From assembly GCA_001430745.1 (NCBI GenBank), contig KQ482042.1, positions 1,230,509 to 1,242,500 on the forward strand: a DNA stretch of 11,992 bases. Reading direction: 5' to 3'. Below, piece after piece: positions 1-8,000 of this stretch. The position numbers and the translations under genes were made by a program. The stretch comes from Auxenochlorella pyrenoidosa. Lineage: Eukaryota; Chlorophyta; Trebouxiophyceae; Chlorellales; Chlorellaceae. Each line of letters starts with the position of its first letter. Position 1 is the stretch's first letter. Under the pieces are notes generated by a model, which ran no database searches, was not told where the DNA came from, and worked only from the letters and a program-made list of their open reading frames with translations.

Positions 1-1
1 G

Positions 2-1458
2 GTGGTCCAGCAGGATGCGCTGGACGCAGCGCGGGACCGCGGAGATGCAGCTGAGCTGGCGCGCCTCCTACAGCGCCAGCCTGGCGACCCACAGGACCTG
101 TTTGAAAGGGCTATACACCTGGCCCGCAGCCAGGGCTGCAGCGCAGATGTGGCCAGCGGCACAGGTCTGGCTAATGGCGGCAGCTGCACAAACACTAGCA
201 GCACAGGCATGGGGAACGGAGCACCGGCAGTGATGCCTGCAGCGCGCGCGGCAGCATGCTCCGACGGTTTGCAGCCAGCTGCGCCGGCATCAGACACAGG
301 TCCGGCGGTGCAGCAGCAGCAGGAGCACGCCACTGCCCCTGGCAGTGCGCCCCTGGTAGCAGCTGGCCGCGGCACGGGCAGCGAAGCTGCCGGATGGCAG
401 TGGTATGTGTATTCCTACTTGTGTGCCTGGCTAGCACGGAGGGCCGACTTTCTGGCGAGCTGCGCAGAGGCAGAACTACCCGCAGGCAGCACAGGCGATG
501 GACCGGGTGGCTACTGGGAGCAGGCTGTTGCCACCTACAGAGAGGCGCTGGAGGTGGCGGGCAGGGGCGGCGCTGTGCTACGCAAGTACCGCTTCTCGCC
601 AGCCACAGGTGAGGGTCGCCGTCAGCGTGGCACTTGTTGTTGAAGCTGGGCTCCTGCAGCATGCATGCACGCCCGCTCTTTTGTGGAACCCCAGCGCTGC
701 CGGTTCGCCGCCGTAGCCAGGGCTGCTCACAGCTGCCCATGCCTGGCTCGCCCTGGCTGCATGCGCAGCTCCTCACCCTGTTGCACCCCGCCCTCATATC
801 CCCTGCCCCACCCCTGCCCATCACAAATCCGGTGCCCACCTGCCCGCTGCAGACGACCAGCTGCACAAGGATGTGGAGGGGGTGCTGGGGGAGGTGGTGC
901 GCGATGGCCTGGCAGCCCTGGCCAAGCAGTCCCCGGGCGGCGTGCTGGACGACCCTGCGCTCCTGGCACCGCTGCTGCTGCTCTGGGACGGCGTGTGCTG
1001 GCTGTTCAGCGGCAAGGCCAAGCCCTCGGGCTGGGTGGCGCTGCTGATGAAGGTCAGGGCATGGGGCAGGGGCAGGTGGAGAGGGGCGCTCTGACCGCCC
1101 TGGCACCAGGTCTTGCTCCCTGCTAGCCTGGCAGCTGGCCAGCCTGTCTCCACCTCATAGGCAGGATGTTTCTCTTGCTCAGAGCACCGCACCGATCATG
1201 CTTTCCCGTCACTATGCCCTCCCACGCGTGCAGGTGGCCCGGTTGTTCACTCCCGACGCACGGGAAGCGGCAGCCGCTGCGGTAGAGTGCAGCGTGAGCA
1301 GCGGCCCCATGCTGGCAGCCCGCTCCTTGTGGCGCGACCTCAAGCCTGTCCCGCTCAAGCCGCTCTTTGAGTCCGCCGATGTGGCTGGCGGTGCAGGCGG
1401 TAGCAGCAATGGGAGCGGCGGTGATGGCAGCGAGCGTGCCAAGCGGGCACGACGGTGA
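2..1458 (+). CDS. Unrecognised protein, 3' part of a three-or-more exon gene
   Basis: I do not recognise the family. The exons are 2-608 (5' end outside the window or at an unseen acceptor), 853-1052 and 1234-1458. The introns are 609-852 (gtgagg...ctgcag, phase 1) and 1053-1233 (gtcagg...gtgcag, phase 0), and the frame closes exactly to 343 residues plus a TGA. Residues 1-40 look helical and charged. About 45-130 are low complexity (Gly, Ser, Ala, Thr and a QQQQ run). About 134-200 look helical again, including YWEQAVATYREALEV, which resembles a TPR helix but is too little to call one. Exon 2 continues with Leu-rich helices (LLAPLLLLWDGVCWLF). The C-terminus is a Gly/Ser linker followed by a basic AKRARR tail that could be a nuclear localisation signal. 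Helical, possibly nuclear, is inference. Exon boundaries are fairly secure because splice signals and phases agree. Confidence 0.6.
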
Positions 1459-1837
1459 CTGCTCATGAAGCGCTTTTGCCGCCCGTGCACGTCACTTGAT
1501 TCCTTATGGTGCTTCCAGATGTTGATAAGACACTGGAGGCTCTGCTGGTGTGGGTCAGCGTAGAGAACGAAGGCAGTACACTAGCTGCTCAGCGCTGGCA
1601 CAGCATGTGGCGCGTTCATGGCATGTGCCGGCTCCCCCCGCCTTCCCGCCATTGACATCACGTATTTCCTAGTTCTAAATGATCAGCGCCAAGCTGCCAA
1701 GTCCGGGGCGGAGGGTGCCAGGCAAGAAGAACAGCCTGTATCCTGCTCCCTCGTTGAAAATTTGCATTCAGTCCTGTCAGCGCTACATCAGTGGTGTTAT
1801 CTGTCATGAGAACCGTGTTCGCCCTTGGAACGTGCAG
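1459..1837. other. Interval between genes 1 and 2: 3' UTR and 5' region of gene 2
   Basis: This 379-base stretch is less GC-rich than its neighbours, as expected for UTR and promoter sequence. I see no TGTAA-type polyadenylation signal. A 49-codon ORF starts at the ATG at 1506 and a 63-codon one at 1618. Neither shows a recognisable domain, and both are more likely chance or upstream ORFs. An unseen first exon of gene 2 could lie here, because the earliest exon I can follow (1838-1930) has no in-frame ATG before 1903. Confidence 0.4.
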
Positions 1838-4177
1838 GTTGGGGGGTCGGTCATGCCGCTACTTTTCTCCTCCTGCTGCTTGCGGCTGAAACCCGTGCAC
1901 AGATGCCCAACATGCCCTGCTCGTGGACCGGTGAGCCGTGAAAAGGCCGGCACCGCCAGCCCGGCAGTCACTGGCAGTCAGCAGCAGGCGGCCAGCAGGC
2001 GGCACCAGTCAAGCAGTCTGCGGTGCATCCCTCTCTGCATGCTGGATTCCCTCCGTTCCCCCCTGTGGTGTGCTAATTTGTCGCCACATGAAACCGCAAT
2101 AATGCAGATCGCACTTACGACTGTGGTCGCACCCTGGCCGCCAAAACTGCTAATCAGTCACCCCCTTCATCGCAGGCACCAGCAGCGGCCAGCAAGCCGT
2201 CTGCACTGGCACACTCGAAGCCTACCACCTGGAGTCACTTCTTGACGACATGCTGTACAATGCTGGCGGCTTTGGCAGCGTGGCGGTCACGCTGCGCGGT
2301 GAGCAGCCCTGTTCAAACACCCCGCCTCTGTGCCCTGCATGCCACATGCGGCAGCGTGATTGATGGCAGCAGTGCTGCCCGCCTCACCGTGGCCATCTTG
2401 CACTGTACCAGCCGCAAAAGCATTGCTGATACCTGCCCATACTCAGTCCGGCAGAGGCCCTTGTGATTATGCTTAGTCCGGCAAGCGAGCACCGTCACCT
2501 GCGGTGCAGGTGTCAACATGACAGGCCTGCAGCTGGCCTTCCTGCGAGCCGCGTCCTTTCCCACCTATGCCGGGGCAATCAGCGATCGCACTTTCCAGAT
2601 CAGCATCGAAGACTCGGTGATTGCTAAGAACCAGGTGAGGGTGGGCACGCGCGGCGGTGCCATGTGCATGCAGGCCGGGATGCTGCCTGCATGGGGGGAC
2701 AGCAAAGCAGAGCCAACTGCTTCTTGCCATGTCCAGCTGGCGGCATCTGCTCCCGGGCTATAACAATCTTTATTTGATGTCCGACCACATGTCACGTAGT
2801 TTGTTATCTTTGGGGCGCTGGCCGCTCAAGCAGGCCTGTCAATCGGCCTGCAAATCAGCAAGTGAGAGGGGCAACTTTCCAGCAGCTTGCAACCCCAACA
2901 ACTGTCTGTGGCCTCTCAGGGCATGGCCATGGCAGGCTACACTGTCAGCTTCCAATTGCGGGAGCAGAACTCTGAGCGGCGTCTGACGCCCACCTGCGAC
3001 CCCTGGCCCTGCCTCTCTCTGTGCAGCTCCAAGGTGATTGACAATCAGCTGACCGCCGCTGCGGGCATCGTGTCCGGAGCAGCAGGCTCGGCCAGCCTGA
3101 ACACCGTCAACTCTGAGGTCCGCGGCAACATGGTGAGGCATGTCCCTCTTACCCGAGCCCTGCCTGCTGCAGAGAATCCTCTGCCTGCCTGGCACCCGCT
3201 CCCTGCCAAGCATCCAGTGGAAAATCTGCCTCTCCAGAGCGCCAATTGCTGCACGGCCACCCTTCTCCGCCGCGTGCAGGTTGCCAGCGCGGGTGGCCTG
3301 GCCCTCAGTGCCACCGCCGACGCCTCTGCCGCTGGCTCGGGAGGCGCTGTGGCCGGCAACGCAGTGGCAGCTGCAGGCCTCATCGCCACCGGTGGCTTGG
3401 CCAGCGCACGTGCGAGCCTGGACACCGTCGGCGCGGATGGCAACGGCCTGCTGGGGGTGGGCCTGCCCTTCACGGAGGAGCCCCTCGTCTCCTCCATCAT
3501 CTCCACAGTGAGCATGCCGGTGCAGAGGGTGAAGGGGGAAGATGCCGACCTGCGGGACCAGTCGTGCACACCAACACCGGTGCGAAAGAGCGCTGGGCCA
3601 ACCATGCATGCGACAGCCGCCGCCCCCTCTCCCCACAAGCAGGTCATGAACGCCGTTTTTGTCGACTCCTCCTCCCTGAGCACGGGCCTGGCCAATACCC
3701 AGGCCCAGCTGTGCGCCTCCCTGTCTGCCGGCGGAAGCCTAGATTCCTTTGCGTACGAGGTTGGGCTCTCGGCTGTGCGGTCGGTGGCATGGGAGCTGCT
3801 GTGCGACCCAGGCTCTGCCTCCCACGTCCAGCTGTCCGACATCCCAGGCATGCTCGACGGGTCGGCGGGGGCTGGGCCGCTAGGCACACTACAATCGCTG
3901 CGCCTGCTGGCAACGGTGAGGCAGGGTGGCTGGCTCTGCGCTGCTGCGCTGATCAATGCACGGGGCTTTTGCAGCCTGCAGGCGGACAGGCTTGTGCCGA
4001 GTTTGCCATCTAGGTACTGTGCTCCCGTGACTTTGAGCTGAATGTGTGCTGTGCGCGCTGGTGCAGGGCAGGGGCAGGGTGCGCGTCAAGTCCCTGGGCT
4101 CTGCGCTGGCGTTTGCCGCCAACCACCCGCGAGCTCTGGGCGACCTGCTGCACGCGCTGTCAGTGGAGGAGCCCTGA
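1838..4177 (+). CDS. Putative secreted Ala/Gly/Ser-rich protein with 28-residue beta-helix-like repeats
   Basis: I do not recognise a named family. Supported exons are about 1838-1930 (possibly only from the ATG at 1903), 2176-2298, 2510-2634 (an acceptor at 2486 also keeps frame), 2920 to about 2978, 3027-3132, 3280-3507, 3643-3915 and 4067-4177 (TGA). Phases agree at every junction except the one after the 2920 exon, where no GT donor gives the needed phase. The first exon encodes a hydrophobic run (TFLLLLLAAETRAQ) that looks like a signal peptide ending in an A-x-A-like site. The middle has four to five 28-residue units with VxxN and [AG]G motifs, spaced like FxxN/GGA repeats of polymorphic-outer-membrane-protein beta-helices. 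The C-terminal part (VMNAVF... to HALSVEEP) is not repetitive. Secretion and the beta-helix fold are inference, and the true start is not established. Confidence 0.5.
1861..1902 (+). other. Possible signal peptide core of gene 2
   Basis: In the frame that joins in phase to the exon at 2176, this stretch reads TFLLLLLAAETRAQ, with GHAA just before it. That is a hydrophobic core followed by a small-residue cleavage-like site. The same bases could instead be the polypyrimidine tract of an intron ending in cacag at 1902, which would start the exon at the ATG at 1903. No in-frame ATG lies between the TGA at 1807 and 1903, so the signal-peptide reading needs an upstream exon joined at gtgcag/1838. 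Confidence 0.3.
2626..3651 (+). repeat. 28-residue protein repeats encoded across several exons
   Basis: Units starting at VIDN (3034-3117), VRGN (3118-3132 plus 3280-3348), VAGN (3349-3432) and ADGN (3433-3507 plus 3643-3651) are each exactly 28 codons apart. Position 4 is always Asn, and position 11 is Gly in the first three units; the ADGN unit has Leu at 11, with its Gly one residue earlier. Positions 8-10 are mostly Ala or Gly in those three. A preceding unit, IAKNQGMAMAGY, keeps Asn4 and Gly11 and has 26 or 27 residues, depending on how the doubtful junction near 2978 is spliced. Unit borders do not coincide with exon borders. The pattern fits one coil or one coil pair of a parallel beta-helix; that fold is inference. 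Confidence 0.65.
2635..2919 (+). other. Intron of gene 2
   Basis: The intron runs from gtgagg to gcctctcag in phase 0, 285 bases. It contains an AT-richer patch (about 2760-2815) and stop codons in the host frame, unlike the following introns of this gene. I see no other feature in it. Confidence 0.6.
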
Positions 4178-4315
4178 GACAAGCGCGGCAGCCACCAGCG
4201 TCAAGTTCAGGCATGCTCACGACTCAACTCTGGGGAAAGGTCGAGCAGGCTGTGGCTCCACTCGCATGGCAGAGGCAGAGCAGCCGCCACCTGCCTCCAC
4301 CGCTTGACCCACCCG

Positions 4316-4585
4316 ATGGATGCGACAAAGGATCAGCTGGTAGCAATGCAGCAGCAGCTGGTTGGACTTGAGGAGGAGGCAGTGCGGGTGGCTAGCTGGG
4401 TGGGCTGCCACTACTCCCAGCGCACTGCCGAATTCGGCTGCTCCCACCTGGCCATGTGCAACAACTGTGGGTGGCGCTGCGTTGGCACTTTGCCCAGTCT
4501 GCAGCCAGCACTGAACACGTTGCTGAAGGTGCACGCCCCTGAGGATGGCCATTGCTATTTTCAGAGCTCTACTGTCTGCCTTTGA
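4316..4585 (+). CDS. Possible small protein with helical N-terminus and cysteine cluster
   Basis: An uninterrupted ATG-to-TGA ORF of 89 codons lies 138 bases after the stop of gene 2. Residues 1-27 (MDATKDQLVAMQQQLVGLEE onward) form a plausible amphipathic or coiled-coil helix. Residues 31-55 contain C31, H32, C42, H44, C48, C51 and C55, including a CNNC pair, so metal binding is conceivable. The rest is unremarkable. It could equally be chance coding potential in the 3' UTR of gene 2 or part of an unseen spliced gene. Codon choice is less GC3-biased than in the Mg-chelatase gene, which argues against it. Confidence 0.22.
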   Translation: MDATKDQLVAMQQQLVGLEEEAVRVASWVGCHYSQRTAEFGCSHLAMCNNCGWRCVGTLPSLQPALNTLLKVHAPEDGHCYFQSSTVCL

Positions 4586-4711
4586 ATGCTCATGTGATGC
4601 ATCCCCGGTACTGCCTGGACTGCCTGTGAGGGCATCACCTCTGTGTGAGGCATTGCGCAACAATTTTGATTGGCGTCTCTGCTACGTTGTCCAAAACTCC
4701 CACTTCTGACT

Positions 4712-4729
4712 GACCCAACCCGTTGGGTC
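4712..4729. promoter_or_regulatory. Perfect 8-bp-arm palindrome upstream of the Mg-chelatase gene
   Basis: GACCCAAC, a 2-base spacer (cc), then GTTGGGTC form a perfect inverted repeat about 170 bases before the ATG at 4901. Outer ctga/tcag tetramers (about 4707 and 4735) lie in mirrored positions with unequal spacing. A CCAAT pentamer overlaps its end (4729-4733). It could be a dimeric transcription-factor site or a small hairpin in the 5' UTR or 3' UTR. Function is inference. Confidence 0.35.
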
Positions 4730-4900
4730 CAATATCAGAGGCTCCCGCTCCACGGCCCCTCAGCGTGTCGACATCGTGCGCGCCTGGCGGCCGCGGTACC
4801 CTCACATACACCACATTCATAGCCGATCAGCGGGCTGCACCTTCACCCTTGCATCTGACACGTGCATTCGAACGGGCGAGAAGCCCGGCTCTGCCGCGAC

Positions 4901-5095
4901 ATGGCGAGCTTGCAAGGTGCTTTGCTCCTTGCACCGTCGGCGAGCGCTATGGCGCACTCATCGACCATGCACCAATGCAGACAGCAGCCCGCCGTCCCGA
5001 CAAGGGTGCGGGCAGGCCCGCTCCGGCCTGTCGACAGTGGCAGCAGGGCCAGGCGGCCACTGGCGCCTGCCCGGGCCACCCCAGGCAGTGGAGGC
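4901..5095 (+). other. Chloroplast transit peptide of the H subunit (predicted)
   Basis: The first 65 or so residues begin MASLQGALLLAPSASAMAHS and continue rich in Arg, Pro, Ser and Ala, with a single acidic residue. They precede the first family-like helical segment (VYEPKDAALISEAEKF). This composition is typical of green-algal stromal targeting. The cleavage site cannot be fixed by eye. Confidence 0.7.
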
Positions 5096-8000
5096 ACAGT
5101 GTACGAACCAAAAGACGCGGCGCTGATCAGCGAGGCCGAGAAGTTTGTGCTGGAGATGTCGGCAGAAGAGGCGGCGGCAGAGCCGGCGCAGGCCTTCGAC
5201 TCTTCCGAGCTGCAGGCGCAGCTGCAGCAGCTCAAGGACCAGGTGGGCGGCGAGACGGGAGGTTGCAAGCACTGCTGTCATGGATGTGCTGCAAAAGCTG
5301 AGGAGCAGGGGGGGCAAACGAGCCGCGGTCGTGGCGTCACCCCCACCCGCCCGCCAAGCTGTCCCCACCACTGCCTGCAGGCAGCGGGGCTGGGCAGCAA
5401 GATCGACGCTCTGTACAGCTCCGTCTTCGTTGGTGTGGAGCTGCCCCAGTTGGAAGTGCCGACAGGGGGGGCTGATGACAGGGCATCGAGCGAGGCGGAG
5501 GCCGCGGCGGCGCTGCAGGCGCAGCTCGCACAGGTGCTGCCCGACCCCTCTCAGCTCACCGAGGCGGGCTTTGGCGAGCTGGGCCGCACCGCCCCCAAGG
5601 TGCGCAGCAGATGGTGCTCCCGGATCGGCTGTTTGCGGAGCAACATCTGCTGACCACGATGCACGCTCCGCCATGCCCCTGCCGTGCACCGCAGCATGCC
5701 CCTGCTGGCTGCCGCTGGGTTGACTGCTCGCATTTGCCGCCAGCAGCAGGGGGCAATGCACGGCTATGTGATGTCCCTCACACATGCCTGGGCTCCCTGC
5801 TGCTCCTCGCCTGCCTCCCCTGCTGCAGCTGCTGGCCGCGCTGATCAAGGCCAAGGAGCAGGCCAACCCCGCGGGCTGGCTGGCCTTCCAGACAGAGGTG
5901 TCGGCGCTCAAGCTGCAGGCGAGCGGGCCGCACAGCCGGGCGCGCCTGCAGCCTGCTGCGCCCGCCGGCCCGCCTGCTGGGGCCTGCTGGGGGCCTGCTG
6001 GGGGCCTGCGGGGGGCCCTCAAGCATACCCCAGCTCACGCATTTTGTTGGCTGCTGTGCAGCGTTCGCGGCTGGAGCGGGAGGCCGTGGACGTGGCGGCG
6101 GTGCTGGAGGAGGCGGAGCGGCGGCAGCGGCTGGCGGCAGAGTATGACGAGTACGAGGAGGCCGGCAGGGCTTGGGACGCCTCCCAGGCAGCCAGGTGAG
6201 GAGCCGGGAGGCTGGGCGCAGGGTTCGGCTGGCAGCAGCACACAACGGTTGCGAAGGGAATGGTCACATGGCACCTGGCTGCGACGCTGTGAGATTGAAG
6301 TTGCAGAGGGCAGCCGGGAACAAAGTCTGTTGCATCCACCATTTGACAAACAGGGGGAGTGCTAGGCAGCAGCGGGAGGCCCGCTGCACTCACCACACAT
6401 GCTGCGACTTGCCTGCGACTCCCCCCCTGCCTGCCCCGCAGCGGCGCGCCCGGCCAGGCCCGCCAGGCGGTCAAGGTGGTGCTCATCACCGGGTTTGAGA
6501 GCTTCAACGTGGAGCTGTACAAGAAGGCGGCGGTGGCGCTGGCGCGCGCCTGCCCCGGCTTCTCGCTGCGCGTGTTCAGCGACCGCGACCTGGGTGCGAT
6601 GGGGGGGGAGGGGGTGGGGCACGTGTGCTTTGCTGCTGCTGACACCGCTGCTGCTGCTGCTGCCCTGATGCTGGTGACCTCCTTGCTCTACGGCACATTT
6701 TTGCCCCGTGCTGGACAGCGTCAGACCCGCCGCCCCAGCCGCGCGCAGGCCCGCGCCGCGCTGAGGTGGAGGCGGCGCTTGCGGGCGCCGACGTCTTCTT
6801 CGCCAGCCTGCTGTTTGACTTTGACCAGGCGAGCTGGGCGGCGCTGACCCGGCGCAGGGGGTGGTTGTTCTCAACCAGCTGCAACCATGCGACCCAAACC
6901 GGGCACCCTCGTCCTTGTGTTGGGCTGGTTATAAGTGCACCGGCCGGGGCGCTGTGCTGCTGAGACCTCTACCTGTGTCTGCCCTGGACCTGCCCTGCAG
7001 GTGGAGTGGCTGCGCACCCACGTGGAGCGCATCCCCGTGCGCCTGATCTTTGAGTCCTCCCTCGAGCTCATGGAATGCACCCAGGTGAGTGAAGGATCTT
7101 GATGAGCACAGGGATGGACGCGGCTGCCAGACATGCGCGCGCGTAGCTGGCATGCCTGCAGTGGTGTCTCCCCCCGCTGCTGATGGCTGCTGCGCTCGGC
7201 CTGGGAGTCGCGCAGGTCGGCGGCTTCAAGATGGCGCCCGGCGGCAAGTCCAAGGGGCCCCCGCCGGCTGTGAAGAAGGTGCGCAGCTGGGGGGGTGCGG
7301 ATCGCAGATGCGTGGCGGGTGTAGCGGGGAGCGATGAGGGTTTGCGGCGGGCTGCTGCCCGCGGCCCGAGATGCTGGCAGCGCCACCCTTTGCTCTCTGC
7401 CCCTGCCCGCAGGTGCTGAGCCTGTTTGGCAGCGGGCGCGAGGAGGACAAGATGGTGGGCTACCTTTCCTTCCTCAAGATCGGCCCCAAGCTGCTCAAGT
7501 TCCTGCCAGGCAAGGACACAGGGGGTTGGAGGGGGGGGGGGGCCGCCCTGCTGGGCCACGAGCACCTCGAGGCGTGAGTGCAGGATGCCTGGCCAGCTCA
7601 TGGCTCTAGGTCTGCCATCCGAGCCGAGCTGCTGCTGTGCAGTCAGAAGCGCCAGCGCCGCGCCTGGGCACTCCCATTTGCGGCATCGCAGCACGTCTGC
7701 ACCTGGGCTGACCACCGGTCGCTCAATCATTCACCCTCTAGCTGGCCGGCTGATTGGCTGACACGTTCCTTCACCCTGGGGCCCAATTCCCTTCTACTAC
7801 TGCAGGGCAGAAGGTGCGGGACTTGCGCACTTGGCTGACCAGCTACGCGTACTGGAACCAGGGCGGCCTGGACAATGTGGTGTCCATGTTCCTCTACCTG
7901 GCCAGGGAGTGCTTTGGCCTGGAGGCAACGGACGCGCAGGTGGGGTGTGTGGGTGGGTGGATGGGTTTGAAAGGGGGGGCGTGCGTCGAGGCCCGGGGAT

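Larger units (their letters stand above)
4178..4900. other. Interval between gene 2 and the Mg-chelatase gene: 3' UTR and promoter region
   Basis: These 723 bases hold the 3' UTR of gene 2 and the promoter and 5' UTR of the downstream gene. Base composition falls toward balanced GC between about 4540 and 4735. Visible contents are a small ORF (4316-4585), a palindrome (4712-4729) with an overlapping CCAAT (4729-4733), and a GC-rich patch near 4780-4800. I see no TATA box and no TGTAA signal, so the transcript ends cannot be placed. Confidence 0.5.
4901..7509 (+). other. Exon map of the H-subunit gene, exons 1-9
   Basis: Exons: 4901-5242, 5381-5599, 5829-5918, 6062-6195, 6442-6593, 6749-6828, 7001-7084, 7216-7278, 7413-7509. 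Intron phases in order after each exon: 0, 0, 0, 2, 1, 0, 0, 0, 1. Acceptors are all gcag-like. Donors are GT except after exons 3, 6 and 9, which start with GC. Each junction was placed by keeping the family-like protein continuous, for example FDFDQ to VEWLRTHVE across intron 6 and FLP-G-QKVRDLRTWL across intron 9. Confidence 0.8.

Noticed and set aside
195..1106. 303-codon minus-strand ORF
   Set aside because: It lies opposite real exons and an intron, has low-complexity Pro/Arg/Ala content, and arises from strong GC bias at third positions.
1679..2245. 188-codon plus-strand ORF
   Set aside because: It has no domain and Cys/Pro/Ser-rich random composition. The exons at 1838-1930 and 2176-2298 use other frames that join in phase.
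2839..3956. Overlapping minus-strand ORFs of 265 and 303 codons
   Set aside because: They mirror the repeat exons of gene 2. Their composition is arginine- and alanine-rich shadow coding with no motif.
4958..6022. 354-codon minus-strand ORF
   Set aside because: It is antisense to H-subunit exons 1-3 and their introns, with no recognisable domain.
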